The position numbers and the translations under genes are program-made. The notes beneath the pieces were generated by a model. The model worked only from the letters and a program-made list of their open reading frames with translations. It was not told the origin of the DNA and searched no databases. Shown here one piece after another: positions 50,282 through 61,270 of a DNA stretch of 64,000 bases. This DNA is from Aurantiochytrium sp. KH105 (taxonomy: Eukaryota; Sar; Bigyra; Thraustochytrida; Thraustochytriidae). Positions within the stretch are counted from its first letter, which is position 1; every line of letters begins with the position of its first letter. The stretch lies in NCBI GenBank assembly GCA_003116975.1, contig BGKB01000189.1, forward strand, positions 1-64,000. The letters run 5' to 3'.

Positions 50282-52998
50282 TCTCGTTTTCACAAGGCCT
50301 ATGCAGGTATAGGTGCCTTTTTTTGGGCTGCGGCGTCCTGCGCAGGAATGATGAATCGAATCATCATCTCACCGACCGACAAACATCATCATTCTCGAAA
50401 GTCCGCGTGGGTCAAGCAAGATGGTCTCGAAATGGCTAATGGCTGGCCGTGTCGAGCATGGGTGGAATACGCATAGATGAGACGAATGCAGGAAACCGGC
50501 AAGATGGTGGTGGACGCCAAGCGCGTCTCTTCCGCCTCGAATGCCCACGCTTCCAAAAGGTCCGGTAACCCGAGGCGGGCTCCTCCTGACGCGAGTCTGG
50601 CGCAGCAAGAAAAAGGTCGCGGCGTAACGGTCGCCCGCGAGCGACCTGCCGACTGACCGCCCGACCAATCGATCCATCGAACCTTCCTACGCGAGACACA
50701 GACAACAGACAACAGTGGCGTGCACGTGAAGTGCGAGAGGGCTGGAGGGAGTGGCCGCCGTTCTGCGGCTGCGCTGCTACTTCTCGCGGCCGAAACTTAT
50801 GTTTCTCTTTGGCTTTCTCGATGAGGATACTATAGGCTCACAGTCTATACAAACTGTGCAACGCGCTGCTTCCCTACCCTCTTCAACAACGTCAACAACA
50901 AGAACAACAACAATCATCTACGCCCGCACAGACGCACGCAGTCTTTTGTCGGTTCATCGGCCAGCCAGGACGGACACGGAAGGCACCGTTGGCTCTGCAG
51001 CCGACAACAGCCTTTTGGGGCAATGACAAACGACCCATGTCCAAGCACGCGCAAGCAAGCCCAAGCAAGCAGGATGCGCTCGATTGTTTGGCCAACCAGC
51101 GGAGCTGGTTGACGGAGAAACTGCCTGGTCGATCACCATTCATTCATTCATTCATTCATTCGGCGAAGCATCGCTGGCCTACCTACTTCAGCTCCTCGAC
51201 CTAGGATGCTCTCTTACCTTCATTCCCGGTCTCATTCTGGCAATCTACGCGCCTGCAGCTCCGCTTTGCTTTGCGACCTGGCGGGCTGTTTTATCTTCCA
51301 TGGGACTCGAGCTCGTTCTCCTTTCCAACGGTTGCCGTGCGTGCGTACGTACGCATGAAGCCCACCCTCCTACCCAAGCAAGCATAGAAAAGCACAAAGC
51401 AAAGCAAAGCAGGGCAGAGCAGAGCAAAGCAAGCTCATCCACCCCTTTTATCGTCCACCTCCACCTCGATCCTCATCTTCTTCCCCGCTTCCTCCATCTC
51501 CTTCTCCGCGTCCTTCTTCGCTGCCACCGCCCGATCGTTACACGTTGAGTAGGAAGAAACCCTGGGCGGCGAGATCTCCACATCGCGGCGCATCGGCAGC
51601 GGCAACGTCTCCCGAGCCTCGGCATCGAAGCTCCGCCTCGCACCCGCGGTCTCGCATGTTCCTGGCCCGCGGGGAGGGCCCTTTTCCCGCGACATCGCCG
51701 CTCCTCCACGACGAGCTGCAGCGCCTTTCCGGCCGCGACTTTCGCGCGGCCTTCGCGCGTCTCGGGCGCGTCTTGGGCGCGGAAGTCCCCGGCAGTGATA
51801 GGCCAGATAACCCCACATATCTCCGCGCGTTAGCCCTCTTTCCAGGACGCCCCTTCGCGCCCGCGCCCGAGCCGCCCGAGCCGCCGCCCGAGCCGCCGCC
51901 CGAGCCGCCGCTTTAGCCCGAGCCCGAGCCCGAGCCCGGGGCCGGCCGCGGCTCCGCGTGGGCCGGCGGCGACGAGGTCCGGCGGGTCGCGGCCGCGGGA
52001 GGGAGGCAGGGAGGGGGGGTGTCAGTCCCGAGGAGGCGGCACGCGCCCGCCCAAGCGGCCTTTTTCTTTCAATCGTGCTCGCTTTCTTTCTTTTTCCTTC
52101 TTTCCTTCTTTCCTTCTTTCCTTCTTTCTTGCCTTCTCTCTCGCGCCCGCGCAGTCTTTCATCGCCGCGCCCGCGCAGTCTTTCATCGCCGCGCCCGCGG
52201 AGATCGTCGCGGAGCAGTTGTCGCTGCAGTTAAAGCTGCAGCTGTAGCTGCAGCTTGTCGCGGAGCGGGTCGTCGCGGCGCAAGTCGTAGAGCGAAGCAT
52301 CTCCGTCTCCGGCGCCTTACGCAGACTCCAGAAGCGCACACAGCGCGCAGCGCGCAGCTCGTGCACAAGCTCGAGCTCGAGCCCGCGGAGCAGCCGCCAC
52401 TGCAGGAGCAGTCGCCGGCGAGCGAGCCCGGGAGAGAGGAGCCGCGCTGCAGCAGCAGCAGGTCGCGGAGGGCTCGCCGGAGCGAGCGAGCGAGCTTCTT
52501 GGCCGCGGGCAAGAGGCGCTGGGGCCGCCGCCGATCACGAGGGAGCCCAAGCAGGCACGCAAAGCAGGCAAAGCAGCAAGCAGGGGTGATAGAAGTCGGC
52601 GAAAGCGAGCAGGCAGACCTCTCTCGCTCTCGCTCGCTCGCCGGCACGGGCGGAGACGGCGCGCGCGGCAGGCAGGCAGCAGCCTCGCGCGGGCTCGCGG
52701 GGGACGCGGAGCGGAAGGGGAAGGCGCGGCGCAGGCAGGTACGGAGGGGTGATTGAGTGGGTGATCGACTGATTGATTGATTGATTGATTGGCGCGTGCA
52801 GGCAGCCTGGCAGCGTGCGGACGAGCGCGTGCGGGCGTACGTGCGTGCGGGCGGGCAGCGGGGCAGCGGGCGAGCGCGGCGGGCTGAGACGAAGTAGAGG
52901 CGCATCGAGTCGTTTGGTCGGTGGGTTGCTTGAGTGCCTTGGTCGAGCAAGGGATCCTGGACGCGAGGGGACGAGACAAGGAGGCGAGAGAAGACGAG
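50282..52998. other. Gene-poor GC-rich region before the CH-domain gene
   Basis: Low-complexity DNA with CATT repeats (51136-51165), AGCAAAGC words (51395-51430), CTTTCTTCC-type runs (52080-52130), the 24-nt repeat listed below and a GATT run (52765-52790). A short frame from the ATG at 51656 (86 codons, ending in PEPP repeats at 51916) has a plausible amphipathic middle but no family; I do not call it as a gene. The right end contains the promoter of the CH-domain gene. Confidence 0.55.
52142..52199. repeat. 24-nt tandem repeat, about 2.4 copies
   Basis: Unit begins CGCGCCCGCGCAGTCTTTCA; copies start at 52142, 52166 and 52190. Confidence 0.95.
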
Positions 52999-55326
52999 AT
53001 GCCTCGTATCTCGCAGCCCGTGCCGAGGCATAAACCCACGGCGCCGCCCGCGACGAGGATGGAAATCGCTGCAGCTGTCGCGAGCGGTCGCGCTCGCTCA
53101 AGCATGCAATCCACCGCCAGTAGCGTCATGAGCCGAAAGAGGCAATCGCTCGATTCGCAGCAACCCCTGCAGCCTATTCGCTCGTTGGAGCGCAGCAGCC
53201 CGCGCAACAGCTTGGCGAATGACGAGATCCGTCACGATGACGAGTACTCGATCGCGACCTCGTCCGGAACCCCCGAGGAGCAAGTGGCCGGCTGGCTCGG
53301 ACGCGTAACGCAATGCGTTATCCGACCCGAGTGCCTCTGCGAGGACCTCCTCGACGGCGTGGCCCTCTGCAGACTCCTGTCGCGCATCGATGGTAGCGGA
53401 GTCGAAGACTCCTTCCGCGAAGCACCGTCCACCAAGGAAGAGGCACAGCGCAATGTAGAAATGTTCTTTCGCGGGTGCCAGACGCTTGGTCTGGCCGAGT
53501 GCATGGAGCTTTTCTCGTACAAGGACCTGCGAGCCAAACGCAAGGAGCTCGTCCTCGACGTCCTCGCGGGCATGGCGCACGAGCTAGATGGACCTTTCTG
53601 GTATCGCATCAAGTCTGGTGCCGAAGACCGGCCGTGGTTTTCTGGCGACGAGGACGAAGAAGAGGAGGTCGATGCGGACATTGGCGGCCTCGAGGAAGTC
53701 GACAGCGCCGAAGATTACCTGCCGCGAAAGAGATCGTCGCAGCATCGCTCCAACGGTGTTGGCTTTCGCGTCGACGAAGTGCCTGCAGATGACGATTATT
53801 ATTATTATCAAGAAAGCGACGCAGGTGGCGACGACGAAAACGTATTCCGTCACCAAACGCCGCTGTCCGCGCCCACGCTCTCGGGCACGACCAAGACAAA
53901 GAAGAACCGTCAGGACAAGTACGGCGCCGGCGCAGAAGACTTTGAGGAGAATGGAGCGCCGGATCATCACGGCAAAAAAAAAAAGGACAAGCAGCAACGA
54001 ACCAAGTCCGAGCCGATCATGCCCGAGGTGCGGGATAAAAATGCAGCAACAGCAGCAGCTGATGGGGCTGCGAAAAAGAAGAAAACCAAAAAGCAACCGC
54101 AACAGCTCAAGGTCGCTCCCGCCGAGGCTGTTCCTGATCACACAAACGGCACGGCCAAGACCAAAACCAAGACCAAGACCAAGGCCGTGTCAAAAGCCGA
54201 TGCCGCATTGCCTGCGCGGAAGAGCGCTCGCCAGCAACGCCAGCATCAGGCAGAAGAGACACGAACGCAACGAGCCAAGGCCAAGTCTCTGTCCGCAGCC
54301 CGGGATGCCGCTGCTGCAGCCGCATTTGATGAAGCAGGTGAGTGGTTCGAACACAGCGCAAGCGAAGTTGACGAAGGAGCCAAGAATGGCAATTCAGCCC
54401 TTGCAAACGGAAGGTCGGGAAGAAGTGCATCAGCCTCAGACGAGCAGCAGCAAAGCTTTGCGACACGGACGCGGGCGCGGATCGCTGAATTCGCGGATCG
54501 CTTTGCGTCTCGACGTGCAGATACAGAAGAAGAGGCAGACGAAGATATGAAAATGCCCGCACCGCCCAAGCGAATGGCGTCCAAGGGTGTCATGGCTAAC
54601 CCGATCATGCTCGCGCAAGTGCAAGAGGTGGACGACGAGGACGCTAGTGTCGACGACGAGGAATATCCCATCATCGTGAAGCCGCTGCCCAAGATCAATG
54701 TTATTCGATCCATGCCGCTGCAGCGGACGCGTGGCGCCTCCTACTCAAAGGGCGGACACGTCCTGTCTCAGCGTCGCGCTTCGCTCCGGCAGCTACGTAG
54801 TCGTCCAAAGGATGATTACTCCATGTCCATGACGTCTTCGTACACTTCGGCGTCGCCATCAGAGTACTCTTATTATACAGATGACGACGAGGACATGACT
54901 GATGGCTCGAGCATGGACTACGACTGGGAGTCATCCTACTTTTCTGACTCCACCGACGCGCTCATGGAGTGGGACAGCGTATCCCGTAAAGGGCACGGCG
55001 GTCGCACGCGAATGTCGCGGGCCTCGCGCAAGGCGCGCCAAGGATCCACGCAGCGAAAAATGAGCAGCAAGCACGCTCTTGCAAAGCGAATGAAAGCCAA
55101 AGCGAACATGAAGACTCGCGCTGGTAAGACGCACGCCGGAAAGAGCGGCAAAAAGAAGGACAAGCACGCTGCTGTCTCGCTGTGCATGGGCATCGTTGGA
55201 CTCCTCATGATGGCTTTTGCTGCTATCTTTACCATCGTTTTTGCTGAGGTCATTGGGATCATCAACTTTCGCGTCGGCGAGAAGCTCGGGCTGATCGAGC
55301 CGGCTCCCCCTGCATGGTTCTTTTAG
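52999..55326 (+). CDS. Calponin-homology domain protein with C-terminal membrane anchor
   Basis: 775 aa from the ATG at 52999; the open frame upstream begins only with GTG. A Ser-rich N-terminus precedes a calponin-homology domain at about 93-195: VAGWLGRVTQCVIRPECLCEDLLDGVALCRLLSRID, EEAQRNVEMFFRGCQTLGL, ELFSYKDLRAKRKELVLDVLAGM. CH domains bind actin, microtubules or signalling partners. A long charged, apparently disordered linker (about 215-715) alternates Lys-rich and Asp-rich runs. Near the end, residues about 730-757 form one hydrophobic helix (CMGIVGLLMMAFAAIFTIVFAEVIGII), followed by about 25 residues, giving a membrane-anchored protein. A single CH domain rarely binds F-actin on its own, so a linker between cytoskeleton and membrane is inference. 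Confidence 0.85.
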   Translation: MPRISQPVPRHKPTAPPATRMEIAAAVASGRARSSMQSTASSVMSRKRQSLDSQQPLQPIRSLERSSPRNSLANDEIRHDDEYSIATSSGTPEEQVAGWLGRVTQCVIRPECLCEDLLDGVALCRLLSRIDGSGVEDSFREAPSTKEEAQRNVEMFFRGCQTLGLAECMELFSYKDLRAKRKELVLDVLAGMAHELDGPFWYRIKSGAEDRPWFSGDEDEEEEVDADIGGLEEVDSAEDYLPRKRSSQHRSNGVGFRVDEVPADDDYYYYQESDAGGDDENVFRHQTPLSAPTLSGTTKTKKNRQDKYGAGAEDFEENGAPDHHGKKKKDKQQRTKSEPIMPEVRDKNAATAAADGAAKKKKTKKQPQQLKVAPAEAVPDHTNGTAKTKTKTKTKAVSKADAALPARKSARQQRQHQAEETRTQRAKAKSLSAARDAAAAAAFDEAGEWFEHSASEVDEGAKNGNSALANGRSGRSASASDEQQQSFATRTRARIAEFADRFASRRADTEEEADEDMKMPAPPKRMASKGVMANPIMLAQVQEVDDEDASVDDEEYPIIVKPLPKINVIRSMPLQRTRGASYSKGGHVLSQRRASLRQLRSRPKDDYSMSMTSSYTSASPSEYSYYTDDDEDMTDGSSMDYDWESSYFSDSTDALMEWDSVSRKGHGGRTRMSRASRKARQGSTQRKMSSKHALAKRMKAKANMKTRAGKTHAGKSGKKKDKHAAVSLCMGIVGLLMMAFAAIFTIVFAEVIGIINFRVGEKLGLIEPAPPAWFF

Positions 55327-55409
55327 TGATTTTGAAGAAAAGAAAAGAGATGAACAGAAAGGAAAGGAAAAGAATAGTAAAGATGGAACTGAACTGACAC
55401 GGGGCCAAC

Positions 55410-55661
55410 TCAGGAGGTCTGGCTTTTGGTCATTTGTCCAAAGGGGCTGATGAGCAGCGGAACGTGATAGTGGGACGCCGGATCAGCGATCTCAAAAACG
55501 ATCTTTACATAGGGGTAAAAACACTTGCGTCCCTGTTGCGCAAAGTACGCCGCTGTGTCAAAATGCAACTCGTACACGCTGTCCTTCTCCGGAGCCTGCT
55601 CCGCGTTGAGCAGCGGCGCGTCAAGACGACCATCTGCGTTCGTCGTCTGCGTCGTGATCAT
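55410..55661 (-). pseudogene. Truncated 5-hydroxyisourate hydrolase (transthyretin-related)
   Basis: 83 codons. TTNADGRLDAPLL, YELHFDTAAYFA, FYPYVKIVFEI and HYHVPLLISPFG are the unmistakable core of 5-hydroxyisourate hydrolase, which acts after urate oxidase in purine breakdown (usual length 110-130 aa). Catalytic Arg (NADGR) and His (HYHVPLL) are kept. Missing: the N-terminal HVLD strand with the first catalytic His, and the C-terminal Y-R-G-S, here replaced by QMTKSQTS. A frame extends upstream to a possible splice acceptor (TAG|ATC at 55691), so a first exon may exist, but no HVLD-like sequence was found in the 235 bases before the next gene. Either a gene remnant, or a gene with an unrecognised first exon and altered end. 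It ends 84 bases from the CH-domain gene's stop, tail to tail. Confidence 0.7.
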
Positions 55662-55925
55662 GCTCGTCTCGAAAGTCTTCGCAACGAGGATCTACTGTTC
55701 GCCGTGAAATGTACGTGCTCTTGGTCGGTGAAGTCGTTTGGCACGACAGCTGTGCAGGCCACATTCAAGTTGAAAATTGAACGCTGGCTCCGTTTTTGTT
55801 TCGGGACAACTAGAAAAGAGAAGAATTTATATAAAAAAAAGAGTACACGGTCATCATCATCATTTTGTTATCTGTCATGCGTTCTTCCCTTCTTGGAAAC
55901 TCAGGCCAAAAGGCAGCCTGAGAAT
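55662..55925. other. Short intergenic region upstream of the isourate hydrolase remnant
   Basis: 264 bases. On the minus strand a TATATAAA word at about 55827-55834 could serve as a promoter for the hydrolase remnant. No hydrolase first exon is recognisable. Confidence 0.5.
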
Positions 55926-57467
55926 TTACACAAGTGAAAGAGCGCCTTCCTCGGGTTTTCCGTCGTCTTCGGGTCGATCGGCGTGAATTTCCTCGCTCGC
56001 ATTCGTTGTTGAATGGTTGTTGTTGTTGCTGTTGTTATTGCTGCTGTTGCTCCTGCCAGTCACATTGTCAACGTCGCTCCTCGCTTCGTCGACGGGTGCG
56101 TCGGGCTCGTGACCGCTGAGGTCAGAATCCTCTCTATAAGTAGGCCCATCAGCCTCTGTACCGGTACCTTGTGGACGCTGCGCACAGTCCGAGGTAGACG
56201 AGCGCGCCGAGAGCGAAGACACGGAACTACCGGTGTCACACATATCGCCTCTGAAAACGGAGTCATCAAACACGACAACGACAGACTCGGGGGACTCTTG
56301 TGGCTGTCCACTGGATGACCGGCTATCCTTATTGCCGGCGCCAGGACGTCTTGCGCCTTCGTCGTGCTTGACAAAGTTGCCCGACATGAACTTGGCACGA
56401 AGCTGCTCAAGTGTCTGGCTCGGTACCAGGTCATCGCGCTTAGGGATATTCGTCTCGTAGCCAAAGGTGACAAAGTCCATAGCGTACATGTCAATGACTT
56501 TGTCGAGAGTTGCTTGGTCATAAAGTGCGTACCAAGGCTGGGCGGTGGATCGCTTGTTTGTGTGTGGCATGTCACACAGAGCGCGCACGACCTTGGATGG
56601 CAGGTTCTTGTATCTGCTCTGGTACAGATCAGTCTGCGATCCATCGCGACGCTTAATAATCTTGAGGTCCTCCTGCTTGATGACGTGCGGCACAAGCTGA
56701 TGCCCGCAAAAATGTGTAAACGCGTGCATGGGCAGCACGTGGCAGTATACATCCCACTCTTCGGTGTTGCCCGTAGACTTGTAGACGTCAAGTTTTTTGC
56801 TCCAAACGTCGACAAACTGCGCAAACGACTCAAAGGGGTGCGTATTGTAGCGGTAGATGGAAACCATGCGGGACAGAGGGTTGCGCACGATGGCGAAGGC
56901 ATCTTCGAGGTCGTCCGCCTTGACGAACCTTTTCCGCAAAAGCTTCTCTGCGGTATAGTGCATCAAGTAGCCATCGTAATTGACGCCGTGCAGGTATTCG
57001 GGCGCGCCGCCAAAGCCCCACAGGTACTTGCCAAAGACGAGCAGACAGAATCGGCGCACGAATTCTCTACGGCCCATAATGCTGGCCGTCATGATAAAGG
57101 TTGAAGCCACAAAGGTGACGAGGCTGCAGGCCCAAAAGGAAATGGATAGTGGGGGCGGGCACCAGCGGTCTTCGCGACAGGCGGGAATCCCCCAGTGCGA
57201 GTCGGCAAAGTAGACAATCCACGCTGTGGTGAAGACGATGAGTGCGTACAGGTTCTCAAAGGAGACAAAGGCAAAGTTCGACTTTTCCAGCAGTCGATAC
57301 CTGTAGAAAAAGTACAGCTGCCCGATCTTGTGGTACAGGTCCGTGGCTTTTCGCGCCTTTTGTTCGACCTTGAAGAGCTTCGTAAGGCTTGTGCCGCCGC
57401 ATCGCGGTACGTGCACGAAGAAGAGCTTGCCATCGGCGCTCTCGCCGTCCTTGAGGAGCCAAGGCAT
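55926..57467 (-). CDS. Sulfotransferase family protein with internal two-helix membrane insert
   Basis: 513 aa. The 5'-phosphosulfate loop is VHVPRCGGTSLTK at 18-30 and the 3'-phosphate loop is FAIVRNPLSRMVSIYRY at 191-207, together the PAPS-binding signature of the carbohydrate sulfotransferase (Sulfotransfer_2-like) family, which moves sulfate from PAPS to sugars. Between them lie two hydrophobic helices (about 72-88 and 107-131) with a Cys/Trp-containing loop (HWGIPACREDRWCPPP). Standard members have an N-terminal anchor, not a hairpin inside the nucleotide-binding core. Two helices would leave both loops on the same side of the membrane. Residues from about 400 on are low-complexity (Ser/Asp, then an Asn run). 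No N-terminal signal anchor is present. Catalysis is plausible; substrate unknown. Confidence 0.85.
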   Translation of the reverse strand: MPWLLKDGESADGKLFFVHVPRCGGTSLTKLFKVEQKARKATDLYHKIGQLYFFYRYRLLEKSNFAFVSFENLYALIVFTTAWIVYFADSHWGIPACREDRWCPPPLSISFWACSLVTFVASTFIMTASIMGRREFVRRFCLLVFGKYLWGFGGAPEYLHGVNYDGYLMHYTAEKLLRKRFVKADDLEDAFAIVRNPLSRMVSIYRYNTHPFESFAQFVDVWSKKLDVYKSTGNTEEWDVYCHVLPMHAFTHFCGHQLVPHVIKQEDLKIIKRRDGSQTDLYQSRYKNLPSKVVRALCDMPHTNKRSTAQPWYALYDQATLDKVIDMYAMDFVTFGYETNIPKRDDLVPSQTLEQLRAKFMSGNFVKHDEGARRPGAGNKDSRSSSGQPQESPESVVVVFDDSVFRGDMCDTGSSVSSLSARSSTSDCAQRPQGTGTEADGPTYREDSDLSGHEPDAPVDEARSDVDNVTGRSNSSNNNSNNNNHSTTNASEEIHADRPEDDGKPEEGALSLV

Positions 57468-60400
57468 TCTCCGGGCCTAGTTTAGTCCTGGCCCTCACCT
57501 CTCCGCCGCTCCGGTCCTCTGTATAACTCTGCTTTACCCTAGTAGTACGTCTTGTCGCTCTGCGCGAACGCGCCAGACACGACGAACTGCTTGCTTACTT
57601 GCTGACAAAGCCAAGTCAAGGCAGACGCCGGATGGCGAGGAACGCGTCGCTCTGCGCGGCGAGCGAGACGCAGGAGTGCGCGGCGGGCAGGGCCGCAGGG
57701 ACCCGCGGGCGGTCCGCGCCGGCGCGAGGGTGCGCGGTCCTCTCGCTGGGTGGCGGAATTGCTGGACGCTCGGAGCGGAGAGGAGCGAGCGAGAGAGACT
57801 GGCTGGGGAAGCCCGAGCAAGCAAGCAGGGCTAGCTCTGTGGCCGGAGCGTCACGGCTGCGCGTCGAGAGCCCAGCGCGTCCGTCGGTCTGTTGGGCGCC
57901 GAGAAGGGCGCGGGAGCGGCGGCGGGAGAGAGCTCCGGCCGCGAGGGCGCGAGGCTGCGGCTCTGGAGAGCAGAAGAGGCTGCGAGCGCGCCGACACGCG
58001 CGGAACGACGCCGCGTCAGCGAGGATGACTGGACGGATGAATGGACGGATGGATGGATGTGCCGCCGGCAAAAGCCTCACGCCACGACCGCTTGCGGGAC
58101 GCGAAGCTATTGCTCGCGTGCTGGCCTGCCTGCGAGCGAGGAAGGAAGCGAGCGAGGGCGGGACGAGAGACGCGGGCGCGCGGGCGCGCGGGCGAGCGAG
58201 CGAGCGAGAGAGCAGCGCGGAGCGAAGCGGCGGCCTCTGCAGCTGCGCGCGAGCTCCTGCTGCGGTTCGGCGTTTGAATCGAGCTGCGAGGAATTCAAAT
58301 TTTCAAATCCTCGCTGGACTTCAAAAAAATTCACTTCGTCGCGTCCGGTTCTTGCCTTCTTTTTCTCCCCTTCTTTCCTTTTTCTTTCTTTCGTTCCTTC
58401 TTCGCTCCTTCTTCTCCTTTTCCTGCGCCCGGCCTCTTCGAAGATCTGGGTCCTCTTCGAGGTCCCGCGGCCCTGCCTCGCTGCGAACGAGGCCGCCAGT
58501 GCAGCTAGCAAGGAGACCTGGCCGCCGAGGACGGGGCCGGAGACGCAGGAGGAGAAAGGAGAAAGCCGCGGCGGGGCGGCGGGCGAGACGGGCGGTCCTG
58601 AGCGCGCCCTCGAAAGCAAGTTCAAGTCGTGTCGTTGTCGCTGCAGCGTCTCTTGGCCGCTGCTGAAGAGAACGATTGGAACGAGTCCCCGGCGCACCGC
58701 GACGTTCCTTTGCGTTCTATGACTCTGGATAGTATGGTCAGGGCCCCTCGGCGTGTTCTGTTTCGCCGGCGCAAGGAAGGAAAAGAGGAAGCGTGGCGAC
58801 GGTTCAGAAACTCCGGCGGCACGCGACGCGCTTGACTTGACCGAGCGCCCGCCGGTCTGCAGCTGCAGCTGCAGCAGCGGCGCCGAGCGACCGGGTCGAC
58901 GCAGGGAGGGAGCGTATGAGCGAGGGAGCGAGGGAGCGAGGGAAGGGGACGAGGGAGGCGCGAGAGCGAGAGCGCGAGCGCGAGCGCGGTGACGGGGAAT
59001 CTAGCGCGTCAATCGCGGCGCCGCGAACTCCCACCGCCGGACGTAGGTGGGCTTTAATGCTCTGCGGGAGAGTGTTGGGGAACCCGCAGAGGATGAGCAC
59101 GCTTCCGGCGCAGTGGGGCTGGGTACCGCAGCGGCGTCCGCTGTGGACCACAGTGCGATCCTGGACGGGGAGCGCGGGGAACGAAGGTGGAGCAAAGCGT
59201 GGGACGCAAGCGCGGCGTCGAAAGGGGTTTGTTGAAGACGGAATCGATGAATGGATGAATGAATGGATGGATTGAATGAAGGACACGATACAATAATGCA
59301 GACGCGCGACCTTGACCCGAGAGCGGCGTCTTCTTCGTAATGAAGGACTGGACCCCAGCGCGCCGAGGGGCGCTCGGAGTGACGGGCGAAGCGAACTTTG
59401 AGGGCTTGCCCTGGGAGACGCGGGTGGGCGAACAAGCAGGCTGAATCGTTAGCGGGACGGTCAAAGCTTGGGTGGATTCGGCAAAAGGTCGGTCGGTTGA
59501 GGACGACGACGACGAGGGGTGAGGAGGAGCAGGGATACTGACGTAAGCCAAGATGGCGATCGAGTTCGCTTGCGACGCAAAGGCAATGATGAGGCTTCGT
59601 GTCAGTCAAATTGACTGCGAACCCATAGGCAAGAAGTAGCTGCAAGAGTACAAGACGGTTGACGGCGGGTGGCTCTGGTAGGTTAGGAAAGTAGAGTAAT
59701 GTATGCATGCATGCATGCATGCATGCATACGGGTGACACAGAAAGGTCGCGGGGTCATCTTATCACCGAAAACACGCCTGTCGGAGAGGACACAGGCACA
59801 AGCACACATAAGTATGCAGTTAGTCAATCCGTCAGTCGCACGCATTAGTGATCGCGCATTCGCCGAAAGGCTACTGCCTACGTGTCTGCGGCGCCGACAA
59901 TGACCAGCACAGCTGGCCACCCACTTACTCACCCACCCACCCACATTTCGGAAATGCACTTTACCCTTGAGAGTGAATCACATCTACGAAGCCACGTCCA
60001 GTCGACTTATCTCGGAATCCAATTGACTGACTCGCCGCTCTCTCTCCTCCCCCCCCCCCCCCCTTCGCGCGCATCTGCCTGGCTGTCGATGATGCTCTGT
60101 GGCGACCCAAGCAACAGCAGCAGCAGCAGCGAGCATCGCGCGTCGGAGTGAGCGGCTGCGGCTAGCCCCAAAAGAGCTGTGACCGGGAGATCCGAGCCGT
60201 CGAGCTGGTAGGGCCGAGGCCAAAACCAAGAGGCAAGCCGTTGCTATTCTCTGTCCCATGAATGCACGCTCGCGATTTCGCTTACGGTTGTTGGAGCGCG
60301 CGTCCGCTCACTTTCACTCCTCGAGCGAGAAATGGGCTCCACCGGCAATGATCCATGTGAAATTTTTCGCCTTTCGCCACGCTGAGAAGAAAGCGAGATG

Positions 60401-61270
60401 ACTGCTCTCTCTCTTCTTCGTCTCGGCACAGTTTCACAAAGTCCCCAATCTGATTCTGGATCCGAGCCCGTCAATTGTACAACGTGGCGTCCGAGGCGCC
60501 CTGCAAAGCCTGACAGTGAGAAGAATGAACATCAACTGTCCGCCTTGGAGCAAATGACCACCATCAATGCGAAGAATCGGTAGCACATAAGTAGCTTTTC
60601 TCATGTCCGATGCACCCACCTCTATCCACTCTGGCTGTCTACTGCTTGCTCTGCACAACAGCCGCGCTCGTTGCAACTGCAGCTGCAGATGAAGCGTCTT
60701 CACCATGAAATCATGGCATCCAATCCGGGCCTGGCCATTTTGAGAGAATTGAACCCTTTCGTACAAGGATCAATTGTGGTCTATTCGCCAAAAGTAAACT
60801 TTGAACTTTCAAACTAAGCATTTGTTGCGATGCATTCCTTGTAGAGACCTTTCAATGTCGGCCACTGCAAGTTGGCAATGTTCGTACGTGCTGAAGTGCT
60901 GTCTTATGCGCAGCTTCTTATTTGCACCGTTTGCACCCAGACGCAAATGAGATAGGTTCTTCGAGCGTTGAACGAAGGACATTATGTCGATGCTCATGGT
61001 CATGGTCATGGAAAGGTGGCAACGAAACGATCGTAAGACCTCCACACACTGATTGCAATGTAAGACTGAGCAAACATACACATGATATGTTGACGTCTCA
61101 AACGAATGCTGATGCATTTCATGCAAGCAGAAGAAACCAATACAAGGCAAAATCCTGCGCAACAAGTCGAGCGCTTTGGCTGGTCCCCCATCTCCGTCTT
61201 CGAGCGTCAAAAAACAAGGCCTCATTGTCATTGTCACCGACCAAGTTTGGAGCAAGCGTATGCGAACGAA
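57468..61270. other. Gene-free low-complexity region before the myosin gene
   Basis: Divergent spacer between the sulfotransferase and myosin genes. The left half is GC-rich with GAGCGAGC-type runs (58185-58215, 58915-58990); translations are Arg/Ala/Ser-rich in every frame. The right half (from 59300) is AT-richer, with an ATGC microsatellite (59703), CACC words (59930-59945), a C-run of 15 (60049-60063) and a CAGCAG run (60115). No tRNA or protein gene seen. Confidence 0.6.
59703..59728. repeat. (ATGC)n microsatellite
   Basis: Six and a half uninterrupted ATGC units; self-complementary, so able to form a cruciform. Confidence 0.95.

Noticed and set aside
52921-52998. Upstream extension of the CH-domain protein
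   Set aside because: Begins with GTG; the first ATG is 52999.
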